Origin: Thraustochytrium sp. TN22
Lineage: Eukaryota; Sar; Bigyra; Thraustochytrida; Thraustochytriidae
Assembly: GCA_013306675.1 (NCBI GenBank)
Contig: JABLUY010000227.1
Span: 1 to 58,322, forward strand
Length of the DNA: 58,322 nucleotides
Reading direction: 5' to 3'
Below, piece after piece: positions 1 to 11,982 of the stretch. Position numbers and translations under genes: made by a program. Every line of letters starts with the position of its first letter. Positions within the stretch are counted from its first letter, which is position 1. A model generated the notes under the pieces. The model had not been told where the DNA came from. It saw nothing but the letters and a program-made list of their open reading frames with translations, and did no database searches.

Positions 1-1615
1 TCGCCGTCAACGCGCGCAACCAGGAGATCCTCGGCCAGGAGCTGCAGGCCGGCGCGTATATCCTCGAGGCCATGTGCCAGCACCGCACCGATCGCGAGGT
101 GCAGGCCCAGGCTATCGGAGCACTTCAAACCCTCGCCGTCAACGCGCGCAACATGGAGATCCTCGGCCAGGAGCTGCAGGGCTGCGCCGACATCCTCGCG
201 GTCATGCGCGAGCACCGGGCCGTCCCCGAGGTGCAGGCCAACGCCTGTGGCGCACTTTGGAGCCTCGCCGGCAACGCGCGCAACAAGGAGATCCTCGGCC
301 AGGAGCTGAAGGCCTGCGCCGGCATTCTCGCGGCCATGCGTGAACACCTGGCCGATCGCAAGGTGCAGGCCAAAGCAATCGGCGCACTTCGGAACCTCGC
401 CGCCAACGCGCGCAACCAGGATCCTCGGCCAGGAGCTGCAGGCCGGCGCCGACATCCTCGCGGCCATGCGTGAGCACCGGGCTGATCGCAAGGTGCAGGC
501 CAAGGCATGTGGCGCGCTTCGGAACCTCGCCGTCAATGTGCGCAACAAGGAGATCCTTGGCCAGGAGCTGCAGGCCTGCGCCGACATCCTCGCGGCCATG
601 CGCGAGCACCGGGCCGATTGCGAAGTGCAGGCCGAGGCATGTGGCGCACTTCGGAACCTCGCCGTCAACGCGCGCAACAAGGAGATCCTCGGCCAGGAGC
701 TGCAGGCCGGCGCCGACATCCTCGCGGCCATGCGCGAGCACCAGGCCGATCGCGAGGTGCAGGCCAACGCATGTGGCGCGCTTCGGAACCTCGCCGTCAA
801 CGCGCGCAACAAGGAGATCCTCGGCCAGGAGCTGCAGGCCGGCGCCGACATCCTCGCGGCCATGCGCGAGCACCAGGCCGACCGCGAGGTGCAGGCCAAC
901 GCATGTGGCGCGCTTCGGAACCTCGCCGTCAACGCGCGCAACAAGGAGATCCTCGGCCAGGAGCTGCAGGCCGGCGCCGACATCCTCGCGGCCATGCGCG
1001 AGCACCAGGCCGATCGCGAGGTGCAGGCCAACGCATGTGGCGCGCTTCGGAACCTCGCCGTCAACGCGCGCAACCAGGAGATCCTCGGCAAGGAGCTGCA
1101 GGCCGGCGCCGACATCCTCGCTGCCATGCGCCAGCACCGCGCCGATCACGAGGTGCAGGCAAACGCATGTGGCGCACTTTGGAACCTCGCCTGCAACGCG
1201 GGCAACGAGGAGATCCTAGGCCAGGAGCTGCAGGCCGGCGCCGACGTCCTCGCGGCCATGCGCGAGCACCGGGCCGACCGCGATGTGCAGGCCATGGCAT
1301 GTTGCGTGCTCGGCCATCTCAGCGTCAACGCGCGCAACATGGAGACTATCGAACAGGAGCTGTAGGCCAGCGCCGACATCCTCGCGGCTACGCGCGAGCA
1401 CCGGGGCGATCGCGAGCTGCAGGCCCTGGCCATCGGAGCGCGTCGAATCTCGCCGTGAACGCGCAACGAGGAGATCCTCGGCCAGGAGCTGCAGGCCGGC
1501 GCGGACATTCTCGCGGCCATGCGCGAGCACCGGGCCGATCGCAAGGTGCAAGCCACGATAGGCGTTGCGCTGCGGAGCCTCGCCGTCATCGTTCGGAATA
1601 ATAATACCTTTCTTG
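1..1615 (+). repeat. diverged 132-bp tandem repeat (ARM units), array 1
   Basis: About twelve head-to-tail units of 132 bp (44 codons). Units at roughly 670-1060 are close to identical, while flanking units carry scattered substitutions and small indels. The same unit, in a different consensus, forms the much more uniform array at 3413-8290. Confidence 0.85.
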
Positions 1616-1908
1616 CGGCCATGCGCACAGTCCGGCACGATCACATGGTGCAGCTGATTACTTGTGTTGGCCTGCTGTTCATGTATGCATGGCAAGCAAG
1701 CTTTGGGGCATCTCTGAAAAGGAAACAGTACCGGTGGTACCATGGTAATGGAGACCGGACATCTCTCTTGTCACGAATGCCTTTGCATGGCTGGGGGATG
1801 AAACGGAGCTGGGTTGGGCATTTGGAAATACCATGCAAGGTGCTATGGGCCGACGTCGGCCCTAAAGAAACCATTTCCATCGACTCTGGAAGACAGAGTT
1901 ATGCCTAG
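1..1908 (+). pseudogene. armadillo-repeat protein, 3' part, frameshifted and stop-interrupted
   Basis: The 5' end lies outside the window; the third frame is open from base 3. The product is a chain of about twelve 44-residue armadillo-type units of the form EILGQELQAGADIL.AMREH...VQ.ACGAL.NLAVNARN. ARM repeats form a superhelical protein-binding scaffold; the Vac8/importin-like fold is family knowledge and the partner is unknown. The frame is broken. The GAGA in the CAGGAGATC context is reduced to GA at about 419-421, a 2-nt loss that shifts the frame. CAG has become TAG at 1363-1365. Small deletions at about 1441-1475 put a TGA in the frame. After that the frame recovers and ends in a hydrophobic C-terminus (FLAAMRTVRHDHMVQLITCVG...) that resembles the end of the paralogue at 3227-8567. 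The last stop in that frame is at 1906-1908. Several independent lesions favour a pseudogene; sequencing error could explain some of them but hardly all. Confidence 0.7.
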
Positions 1909-3226
1909 CAAAGGAGCCGAGTTCCAGAACAGGGCATCCAGCCTAATGGCTCTTTACACGGAATCAACTTCAAGAGCATACTACCAAGCAGCAACTGTGT
2001 CGCACAACGCGAGCGTTGACACCCTTGCGAGGTTCCTGCACAGGTTTCGCGGAAGGCAAATTGTGTCCCCTGAAAGGAGCCCCTTGTTCGCGTACCTGGT
2101 AGCCAGGGCGAGGAAAACTTCTTTGTCTGGTCTTGAAAAGCTATCTTTTGGGCTGCGCTCCCGTCAGTCCTCCCAGCGCCGCGCAGCTCGCTAGCTCGCC
2201 CACCCCATCGACCAATGTGAGCACATGCTGCAACCGCTGGGCAGCTCTCAGCGCGACAAGCTCGGCGGTGACGGAGCGCAAGCAGCTGAGAACAAACGGA
2301 CCCCTCGCGCCATCCAATCACTGTTCGGGTTCCGCGTACATGGGCCATCGCCCGCCCGATACTCGTTTCGACCTACAGCTTGACAGCAGAAGCCATGAAG
2401 CATGCTGCCTTCACAGGACCCTTGTGGCTTGATTGCAGCGTCGTTGAACACAGCTGGCCGCGGCGCACGAGACACCACTTGCCAAACGCACAGCCCAGTG
2501 CGGTCATCGGCTGGCTTCCTGCATTGACGGCCCGGGCTGCGACTGCTGCCCTTGCAGCGGCGCCGCCTGCTGCTGTGGCAGCAACTGCGTGCGCTGCGGG
2601 CGCGCTGCAGCACTACCGCGCTACGCGCTTTCCGGCGCACTCCGACCCCCCCTTGGCCTCGTTCCCCGCGGCCGCTTTGATTTTTCTTGCCGCGTTCCGA
2701 GCAACCTCCCTGGATTCTGGAAAACCAATTAAACACCTGCGGCGGCCCGCGACATCCTAACTGCCGCCCCCTTTGTGCTGTGTGCTGACTCGGTTCCCGA
2801 ACTGAGAAGTCGAACTTCGAACTCGAGGCTTCTGCGAGTCGGAGTCAACTTGAAGTAGCAGTCAGGCGCAGTCAGGGTTACGGCCTGGTTCTCAGGCCTG
2901 CACGCGCGGTCATGCTGGCGGCAGTTGCAAGCAGATCAGCAACTTTGTCAGCTTGGGCTTCGTGGTCTTCGTCGTCCTTTTCGGCGGCGGCGGTGGCGGC
3001 GGCGGCGGTAGCGGCAGTGGCAGCGGCGGCGATTGGCGGCGGAGGAGCGCTGCGGACGCCACCGCGACCACGGTTGCTCGCAGGAGGTCTGTGGAACTTA
3101 AGCAACTGTCGTGACAGTGAGTGCGAGGGCCGCGAGGGGCGTGAGCAACTACGACGCTCGCTCGCTCGCTACTAGTAGCTCGAGCTCGCTAGCGTTGCTT
3201 TGCTGCAAGCAGGGTGATTTGCGAGA
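1909..3226. other. spacer between the two ARM-repeat genes
   Basis: No convincing gene seen. Base composition is more balanced than in most spacers here. It contains a GGC/GCG-rich run at about 2980-3050. It may hold the promoter and a short 5' exon of the downstream ARM gene, because that gene's frame opens without a good start codon (stop TGA at 3215-3217). Confidence 0.5.
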
Positions 3227-6200
3227 GTGGGCTGCAAAGTCTCGTCACGGTCAAAACACGAGCTCGCTCGGCATTGCGATCGCTCATTCGCGCAAGATTT
3301 GAAGGCCAACGGTGACATCCTCGCAGCCATGTACAACCACCGTGGCGGCTGCGAGGTGCAGGCCAGCACGTGCGCGGCGTTGTGGCATCCTGCTACCCAC
3401 GATCGCGATAAGGAGATCTTCGGCCAGGAGGGGCCTGCGATCCCCCACATCCTCGCAGAAATGCGCGAGCACCTCGCGATTCGCCAGGTGCAGGCCAATG
3501 CATGCGGCATGTTGTACAGCCTTACCTTTAACACTCGCAACCAGGAGATTCTCGGCCAGGAGCTGCAGGCCGGCGCGGACATTCTTGCAGCCATGCGCGA
3601 GCACCGGGCTGATCGCGACGTGCAGGTCATGGCATGTGGCGCGCTGTGGAACCTCGCTCTCAACGAGCGCAACCAGGAGATCCTCGGCCAGGAGCTGCAG
3701 GCCGGCGCGGACATTCTTGCGGCCATGCGCGAGCACCGGGCCGATCGTGACGTGCAGGTCAAGGCATGTGGCGCATTGTGGAGCCTCGCTGCCAACGCGC
3801 GCAACCAGGAGATCCTCGGCCAGGAGCTGCAGGCCGGCGCGGACATTCTTGCAGCCATGCGCGAGCACCGGGCCGATCGTGACGTGCAGGTCAATGCATG
3901 TGGCGCATTGTGGAGCCTCGCTGCCAACGCGCGCAACCAGGAGATCCTCGGCCAGGAGCTGCAGGCCGGCGCGGACATTCTTGCGGCCATGCGCGAGCAC
4001 CGGGCCGATCGTGACGTGCAGGTCAAGGCATGTGGCGCATTGTGGAGCCTCGCTGCCAACGCGCGCAACCAGGAGATCCTCGGCCAGGAGCTGCAGGCCG
4101 GCGCGGACATTCTTGCGGCCATGCGCGAGCACCGGGCCGATCGTGACGTGCAGGTCAAGGCATGTGGCGCATTGTGGAGCCTCGCTGCCAACGCGCGCAA
4201 CCAGGAGATCCTCGGCCAGGAGCTGCAGGCCGGCGCGGACATTCTTGCGGCCATGCGCGAGCACCGGGCCGATCGTGACGTGCAGGTCAAGGCATGTGGC
4301 GCATTGTGGAGCCTCGCTGCCAACGCGCGCAACCAGGAGATCCTCGGCCAGGAGCTGCAGGCCGGCGCGGACATTCTTGCGGCCATGCGCGAGCACCGGG
4401 CCGATCGTGACGTGCAGGTCAAGGCATGTGGCGCATTGTGGAGCCTCGCTGCCAACGCGCGCAACCAGGAGATCCTCGGCCAGGAGCTGCAGGCCGGCGC
4501 GGACATTCTTGCGGCCATGCGCGAGCACCGGGCCGATCGTGACGTGCAGGTCAAGGCATGTGGCGCATTGTGGAGCCTCGCTGCCAACGCGCGCAACCAG
4601 GAGATCCTCGGCCAGGAGCTGCAGGCCGGCGCGGACATTCTTGCGGCCATGCGCGAGCACCGGGCCGATCGTGACGTGCAGGTCAAGGCATGTGGCGCAT
4701 TGTGGAGCCTCGCTGCCAACGCGCGCAACCAGGAGATCCTCGGCCAGGAGCTGCAGGCCGGCGCGGACATTCTTGCGGCCATGCGCGAGCACCGGGCCGA
4801 TCGTGACGTGCAGGTCAAGGCATGTGGCGCATTGTGGAGCCTCGCTGCCAACGCGCGCAACCAGGAGATCCTCGGCCAGGAGCTGCAGGCCGGCGCGGAC
4901 ATTCTTGCGGCCATGCGCGAGCACCGGGCCGATCGTGACGTGCAGGTCAAGGCATGTGGCGCATTGTGGAGCCTCGCTGCCAACGCGCGCAACCAGGAGA
5001 TCCTCGGCCAGGAGCTGCAGGCCGGCGCGGACATTCTTGCGGCCATGCGCGAGCACCGGGCCGATCGTGACGTGCAGGTCAAGGCATGTGGCGCATTGTG
5101 GAGCCTCGCTGCCAACGCGCGCAACCAGGAGATCCTCGGCCAGGAGCTGCAGGCCGGCGCGGACATTCTTGCGGCCATGCGCGAGCACCGGGCCGATCGT
5201 GACGTGCAGGTCAAGGCATGTGGCGCATTGTGGAGCCTCGCTGCCAACGCGCGCAACCAGGAGATCCTCGGCCAGGAGCTGCAGGCCGGCGCGGACATTC
5301 TTGCGGCCATGCGCGAGCACCGGGCCGATCGTGACGTGCAGGTCAAGGCATGTGGCGCATTGTGGAGCCTCGCTGCCAACGCGCGCAACCAGGAGATCCT
5401 CGGCCAGGAGCTGCAGGCCGGCGCGGACATTCTTGCGGCCATGCGCGAGCACCGGGCCGATCGTGACGTGCAGGTCAAGGCATGTGGCGCATTGTGGAGC
5501 CTCGCTGCCAACGCGCGCAACCAGGAGATCCTCGGCCAGGAGCTGCAGGCCGGCGCGGACATTCTTGCGGCCATGCGCGAGCACCGGGCCGATCGTGACG
5601 TGCAGGTCAAGGCATGTGGCGCATTGTGGAGCCTCGCTGCCAACGCGCGCAACCAGGAGATCCTCGGCCAGGAGCTGCAGGCCGGCGCGGACATTCTTGC
5701 GGCCATGCGCGAGCACCGGGCCGATCGTGACGTGCAGGTCAAGGCATGTGGCGCATTGTGGAGCCTCGCTGCCAACGCGCGCAACCAGGAGATCCTCGGC
5801 CAGGAGCTGCAGGCCGGCGCGGACATTCTTGCGGCCATGCGCGAGCACCGGGCCGATCGTGACGTGCAGGTCAAGGCATGTGGCGCATTGTGGAGCCTCG
5901 CTGCCAACGCGCGCAACCAGGAGATCCTCGGCCAGGAGCTGCAGGCCGGCGCGGACATTCTTGCGGCCATGCGCGAGCACCGGGCCGATCGTGACGTGCA
6001 GGTCAAGGCATGTGGCGCATTGTGGAGCCTCGCTGCCAACGCGCGCAACCAGGAGATCCTCGGCCAGGAGCTGCAGGCCGGCGCGGACATTCTTGCGGCC
6101 ATGCGCGAGCACCGGGCCGATCGTGACGTGCAGGTCAAGGCATGTGGCGCATTGTGGAGCCTCGCTGCCAACGCGCGCAACCAGGAGATCCTCGGCCAGG

Positions 6201-8567
6201 AGCTGCAGGCCGGCGCGGACATTCTTGCGGCCATGCGCGAGCACCGGGCCGATCGTGACGTGCAGGTCAAGGCATGTGGCGCATTGTGGAGCCTCGCTGC
6301 CAACGCGCGCAACCAGGAGATCCTCGGCCAGGAGCTGCAGGCCGGCGCGGACATTCTTGCGGCCATGCGCGAGCACCGGGCCGATCGTGACGTGCAGGTC
6401 AAGGCATGTGGCGCATTGTGGAGCCTCGCTGCCAACGCGCGCAACCAGGAGATCCTCGGCCAGGAGCTGCAGGCCGGCGCGGACATTCTTGCGGCCATGC
6501 GCGAGCACCGGGCCGATCGTGACGTGCAGGTCAAGGCATGTGGCGCATTGTGGAGCCTCGCTGCCAACGCGCGCAACCAGGAGATCCTCGGCCAGGAGCT
6601 GCAGGCCGGCGCGGACATTCTTGCGGCCATGCGCGAGCACCGGGCCGATCGTGACGTGCAGGTCAAGGCATGTGGCGCATTGTGGAGCCTCGCTGCCAAC
6701 GCGCGCAACCAGGAGATCCTCGGCCAGGAGCTGCAGGCCGGCGCGGACATTCTTGCGGCCATGCGCGAGCACCGGGCCGATCGTGACGTGCAGGTCAAGG
6801 CATGTGGCGCATTGTGGAGCCTCGCTGCCAACGCGCGCAACCAGGAGATCCTCGGCCAGGAGCTGCAGGCCGGCGCGGACATTCTTGCGGCCATGCGCGA
6901 GCACCGGGCCGATCGTGACGTGCAGGTCAAGGCATGTGGCGCATTGTGGAGCCTCGCTGCCAACGCGCGCAACCAGGAGATCCTCGGCCAGGAGCTGCAG
7001 GCCGGCGCGGACATTCTTGCGGCCATGCGCGAGCACCGGGCCGATCGTGACGTGCAGGTCAAGGCATGTGGCGCATTGTGGAGCCTCGCTGCCAACGCGC
7101 GCAACCAGGAGATCCTCGGCCAGGAGCTGCAGGCCGGCGCGGACATTCTTGCGGCCATGCGCGAGCACCGGGCCGATCGTGACGTGCAGGTCAAGGCATG
7201 TGGCGCATTGTGGAGCCTCGCTGCCAACGCGCGCAACCAGGAGATCCTCGGCCAGGAGCTGCAGGCCGGCGCGGACATTCTTGCGGCCATGCGCGAGCAC
7301 CGGGCCGATCGTGACGTGCAGGTCAAGGCATGTGGCGCATTGTGGAGCCTCGCTGCCAACGCGCGCAACCAGGAGATCCTCGGCCAGGAGCTGCAGGCCG
7401 GCGCGGACATTCTTGCGGCCATGCGCGAGCACCGGGCCGATCGTGACGTGCAGGTCAAGGCATGTGGCGCATTGTGGAGCCTCGCTGCCAACGCGCGCAA
7501 CCAGGAGATCCTCGGCCAGGAGCTGCAGGCCGGCGCGGACATTCTTGCGGCCATGCGCGAGCACCGGGCCGATCGTGACGTGCAGGTCAAGGCATGTGGC
7601 GCATTGTGGAGCCTCGCTGCCAACGCGCGCAACCAGGAGATCCTCGGCCAGGAGCTGCAGGCCGGCGCGGACATTCTTGCGGCCATGCGCGAGCACCGGG
7701 CCGATCGTGACGTGCAGGTCAAGGCATGTGGCGCATTGTGGAGCCTCGCTGCCAACGCGCGCAACCAGGAGATCCTCGGCCAGGAGCTGCAGGCCGGCGC
7801 GGACATTCTTGCGGCCATGCGCGAGCACCGGGCCGATCGTGACGTGCAGGTCAAGGCATGTGGCGCATTGTGGAGCCTCGCTGCCAACGCGCGCAACCAG
7901 GAGATCCTCGGCCAGGAGCTGCAGGCCGGCGCGGACATTCTTGCGGCCATGCGCGAGCACCGGGCCGATCGTGACGTGCAGGTCAAGGCATGTGGCGCAT
8001 TGTGGAGCCTCGCTGCCAACGCGCGCAACCAGGAGATCCTCGGCCAGGAGCTGCAGGCCGGCGCGGACATTCTTGCAGCTATGCGCGAGCACCGGGCCGA
8101 TCGTGACGTGCAGGTCAAGGCATGTGGCGCTGTGGAACCTCGCTCTCAACGCGCGCAACCAGGAGATCCTCGGCCAGGAGCTGCAGGCCGGCGCGGACAT
8201 TCTTGCGGCCCTGCGCGAGCACGACACGGATCGCGGTGTGCAACACGCCGCAACTGCTGCACTTTACATGCTCGCTGCCAACCATCGCAACGCATCGACT
8301 TTCAGCCAGGATCCGCAGTTCAGGGAGAGTATTTGCGCTGCCTTGAACGCGTTTCCGGCCGACCCCGAGGTGCAGGCTGTTGCGAGCGCCGCGTTGCAGA
8401 GACTTCAAAGCGCAACGGTTTCCCACCAGCTTGGTGGTGCCTTTGTCGCGGCCGTGCGCAAATTCCAGGACGACCACAAGCTGCAGATCATCGTTTGCGT
8501 TAGCTTGCTTATTTTGCAAGGCGTCTGCAAGCGATCCGGGCTCTCGGGCCTCTTTCATAGGCATTGA
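3227..8567 (+). CDS. giant armadillo-repeat protein (one 2-nt frameshift near the 3' end)
   Basis: Encodes about 37 ARM units of 44 residues in one frame (open from 3218), then shifts frame at 8126-8131, where GCGCGC is reduced to GCGC compared with the equivalent place in the unit near 3640. The new frame continues the repeat (LWNLALNARNQEILGQEL...) and ends at 8565-8567 after a hydrophobic C-terminus (HKLQIIVCVSLLILQGV) like that of the upstream paralogue. Restored by 2 nt it would be about 1.78 thousand residues. Three diverged units precede the uniform block and two follow it. The first in-frame ATG (3329) lies inside the first repeat, so the true N-terminus is probably on a small upstream exon. 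ARM repeats suggest a protein-binding scaffold; no catalytic domain is visible. The frameshift may be real (pseudogene, allele) or an assembly error in a region hard to sequence. Confidence 0.75.
3413..8290 (+). repeat. homogenised 132-bp tandem coding repeat (about 36-37 copies)
   Basis: The GAGATYYTCGGCCAGG landmark recurs at 3413, 3545, 3677, 3809 and so on to 8163: exactly 132 bp apart apart from the 2-nt loss at 8126-8131 (3677 to 8163 is 34 x 132 minus 2). Copies from about 3941 to 8060 look identical at every base, including third codon positions; substitutions sit only in the edge copies (for example AATGCA at 3893, GCAGCC at 3850, GCAGCT at 8078). Because 132 is divisible by 3, every frame lacking a stop in one unit stays open throughout, on both strands. 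Confidence 0.95.
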
Positions 8568-11240
8568 GCAGGCCTCGTGCGACTTTACTGACAGCGAGAG
8601 TCGGAGGGGCGGCTGCTGCGTCGCTTACTGTCAGACAGGATTTCGAAGAGGGGCCGGTCGCTGCAAGCTGCTGCGCACACAAGCATTTCCCCACTCAGAC
8701 GGAGGCTAGCAAGTCGCCGTGACGACTGTCTTGGAAAATTTCAATGCAAGTAAGAGAAGATCTTCCACAGCCATCGACGAAATTACCTTTTGAAGCTCGC
8801 CAAGTGCCTGACGAAGGCTTGCAAATGTCCTCAAAAGGTAGACCCCTCCTCACCCGGAAGCTGCACGTTCCTCTGTTGCCACGGGCATGAACAAGCGCAC
8901 GGTCGTTGCCATCCCCACTCCAACTTGAACAGCTCGGTCTGGGCCCTAGCCACCGTCACTGCCACTGGTGGCGGCTCGCGCACCATCATGATCCCATTTG
9001 CGCCCCTTCGCGCTCAACAGAAGCCCGCTGCTGCTCACTTTCAGTGGCAGGCGACAACTTGCCTTTTGCACCATCACCACAGCTGGCTGCCGGGGGGGCG
9101 GACCGTGCCGCCACCAGTGGCGGGTGCGGCGCGCAACGCGTCACCGCCCAAGCTGGCAGCCTGCCCGTGCGCTTGCCTGCACGGCCCTGCAGCCTGCCTG
9201 GCCGGCCGGCAGCCCGCTGCGCCCTGGCCACCCGTGCCAGCCACCACTGGCCCCGGCCCGCGCTTCGCGGTGTGCGCGGGGGCGTCGCGGCTATGGCTAC
9301 AAGCGCGGCCAGCCAGCTGTGTTTTTCGCTCCAAGAGGCGCCGCCGCCCGCCGGGTCCGGTGCGGGTGCGCGCGCCCGGTGCGCAGCTGCGAAGCGTGGC
9401 GCGCGGCGCCCCGCGCGCACCGGACCGCGGCGCGGGCGCGCGCGCCCAACCGGATTGCACAGATTGCAGCCAGATTGCAGCCAAGCCTCAAGCTCGCAGG
9501 CTCGCAGCCGCCGCTGGCCGGCTGGCGGCCGCCGCGACCCGCGCAGCGTGCCTCCGGGCCTCGCGCGCCGCGCAGCCGCCGTCCGAGTCTCGCAGCCAGG
9601 CGCCGCCAGGGCTGCGCGCGGAGCTGCAGCGGCCAGGCGGGTCTCCAAGATCTTAGCTAGTAGAGCTAGTAGCGAGCTAGAGGAAAGCGGGGTCGAGCGG
9701 ACTTGGAGCCGAGCCGACCCAGCCGAGCCGGGCGGCCTCGGGAGCGGCGCGCAGCGCGGCGCGCGCGGGGCGGCGCAGCACAGCAGCGCGCAGCGGGGCG
9801 CCTCGGGCGTGCGGCGCAGCGCGGTGCTGCGCGCCGCAGGCGTTGCGGGGATGAGGATGAGGAGGTGGAGGAAGGGGAGATCGTAGGAGGGGCGGGAGGG
9901 CACTTGTACCGTCTGTGCGCCTCGCCCCGCGCCTCGCCTCGCTTCGTCTCCAACTTACAAGCCCGCGGTCGGCGCTTGCCCTGCTCTAGCCTAGGTTACC
10001 ATGGTTACTCGGAATAGATCGGTCTAGTAGCTAGTAGCTAGGCCTCCAACTGACTAAGCCCCGCTTTTACCTTCCTGCCCTGCCTGTCTGGCAGTGTCTG
10101 CCTGGCTGGCTGGCTGCACCTAACTTAACTGGCTGCGCGGTTCTTTGCTGTTGGTTGACGGCGGCGCATCATTCGAACTTTTCGTTTCGCCTCACAAGAA
10201 CTCGCAAAGAAGCAGCATAATGCACTGGCCGCGCCGCGCGCGGCGCGCCGCGACGTCACTCGCGAGTCGCGCTCGCCACGCTCGCTCGCCGCCGGTGGTG
10301 GCGGACGAGCGTCTGCGCGCGGCTAAGCTCGCAGTGATGGTGAGCGAGCAGAAAGCCAGGATCGCGCGCCCCGCGAACGCAGCCTGGCGGCCCGCCATCC
10401 CCAGACCGGCGCGGCCCAGCTTTAGCAACCAGCAAGACACAGGCCGCCAGGCCCGCGCCGCAGCCTCTCGCCGCTGCGCTGCCCTGCGGCGGGCGCGCTG
10501 GCCGGCCGCCGCGGCGCTCGGGCTCGCGCCGCCGCCGCGCGCGCTGCGCGCCGTGGCCGGCCTCGCCCATCACCACCATGGCATCGCCTCCGCCCGGTCG
10601 CGGATTGCGCGTGTGCGCCGCGTCACCTGCGCGTCAACTTCCGAACCGGCCGGAGTTCTCGGAACCGCACCCGCCGCACTGCCAGCGCGCCGCCGCCTGC
10701 GCGCCTGCGCGCCTGCGCGTCGCGTCGCGCCGCCGGCCGGTCTCTGCCCGCCCTTCGCCGGCCGCGCGCTTCCGCGAGGCTGCGCGCGCTGCTTCCTGCA
10801 CCGCGCCGCGGCTCGGGCTCGCTCAGGCAGGCTGCGCGCCCGCGCGCTCGCGCGCAACTTGCGGCGCAAGGCCCGTCCGAAAGGCCCGCGCGCGCGTCGC
10901 GGACGGTCGCGGACGTCGCCGGACGGTCGCGGACGCCGCCGGACGTCCGCGACGCCGCACGGATGCGCTTTGTGCCGGCGGGGCCCTGCTCGCCACCGCC
11001 GCAAAGCGCGCCTCTGAGCTGCGCAGCGCTTCTTCCGCCGCACCAACCGCGATTGTCGCGTCATGCGCGCGCGCACGCCCGGCGAGCGCCGCGCGGGCCG
11101 GGCCGGCCGGCCGGCGGCGCCGCGCGGCGCGGCGCGGCGCGGTGCTGCGCGGCGCCGCGCGGTGCTGCGCGGCCGGCGCGGCGCGGCGCGGTGCTGCGCG
11201 CGCGCAGGCGGGCTGCGTCGTGGGCGCGCGAGCCTGAGAG

Positions 11241-11268
11241 AGCTAGCTAGCTAGCTAGCTAGCTAGCT
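11241..11268. repeat. (AGCT)7 self-complementary microsatellite
   Basis: Seven perfect AGCT units. The tract is its own reverse complement, so it can form a hairpin or cruciform. A shorter AGCT run (33767-33782) overlaps the stop codon of the arsenite methyltransferase gene. Confidence 0.9.
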
Positions 11269-11920
11269 CTGCAGGCAGGCTTGGCCGGCGCAGCTCGAGC
11301 AGGAGGCAGGGCGCGCACGCGGCCCGCTGCGGGCGGTGCGGGGCGCGCTCCGCCCGCGCGCGAGGGCGCGGCTGCGGCTGATTCGGGATGCGCGGCAGGG
11401 GGCCGCGGGGCGCGGCGCGCCCGCAGCGGCGTGCTGTGGGCGGATAAGGAGGGCGCTGAGGGGCAGAGGCTGCGGGAAGCGCTGCGGGCGCGCCGGCGGC
11501 GGACGCGTCAGCAAGCAGACGCGAATCGGCGCTCGTCGCGCCGCTCGCTCGCGCAGCGCGCCTCGCTCGCGCAGCGCGCCTCGCTCGCCTCGCCTCGCCT
11601 CGCCTTTGCGCCGCGCCGCGCCGCGCCGCGTCGCCGCGCTCGCTGCGCGCCGCGCCCCGCGCGCGCCGCGCCCGCGCCCGCGCCGCGCCGCCGCCGCGCG
11701 CCGCGCGGCGGGCGGCGCTCGCCGCGGCCGAGGCGGAGGCCGCGAGCCAGGCGGCGCTCTCGGCGCCGCGCTATTTTTTTATTTCCTTTCGGCGGAAAGG
11801 CGCGCAAGGAGGAGGAGCGGTACGAGCGCGAGGCGGCGGCCTCGCGGGGGTGGGAGAGCGCGCGCGTGAGGGCGTACCACCGCAAGCACGGTGGCGCGCC
11901 TCGCGGCACGCCGCTCTTAA

Positions 11921-11930
11921 TTTATAGTAT
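11921..11930 (+). promoter_or_regulatory. TATA-like element before the bZIP gene
   Basis: TTTATAGTAT stands out as an AT-rich island in very GC-rich DNA, 53 nt before the ATG at 11983. A role as core promoter is only inferred; the transcription start is not known. Confidence 0.3.
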
Positions 11931-11982
11931 TTGCGTATTTGCAAAGGCGGACGAGGGAGGAAAGGAGTGAGAGAGTGAGAAG

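Larger units (their letters stand above)
8568..11982. other. long GC-rich spacer / bZIP gene upstream region
   Basis: 3.4 kb with no supportable gene. Open frames here are Arg/Ala/Pro-rich and overlap in several frames, as expected from CpG-rich composition. Contains many GCGCGC/CGCCG runs (about 10480-11220, 11560-11770) and the (AGCT)n block listed separately. Probably promoter and 5' UTR of the 11983 gene plus the downstream flank of the ARM gene. Confidence 0.5.

Noticed and set aside
1363-1365. TAG in the ARM pseudogene as a reassigned or read-through codon
   Set aside because: Other genes here end normally at TAG, TAA and TGA, and the same frame carries another stop and indels nearby, so decay is simpler.
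3172-8227. Very long antisense open frames (about 1650 residues) across the ARM array
   Set aside because: The unit is 132 bp (divisible by 3) and lacks stops in several frames, so any stop-free frame of one unit is repeated. The sequence reads as shadow peptides (for example LLAEDLLVARVGSEAPQCATC) with no independent support.
3413-8290. Tandem array considered as CRISPR
   Set aside because: Units are contiguous with no spacers between repeats, are protein-coding and encode ARM motifs.
8790-11250. Several 80-330-residue frames in the GC-rich spacer
   Set aside because: Overlapping frames on both strands with Arg/Ala/Pro/Cys-heavy composition, no domains and no consistent codon pattern: expected from CpG-rich DNA.
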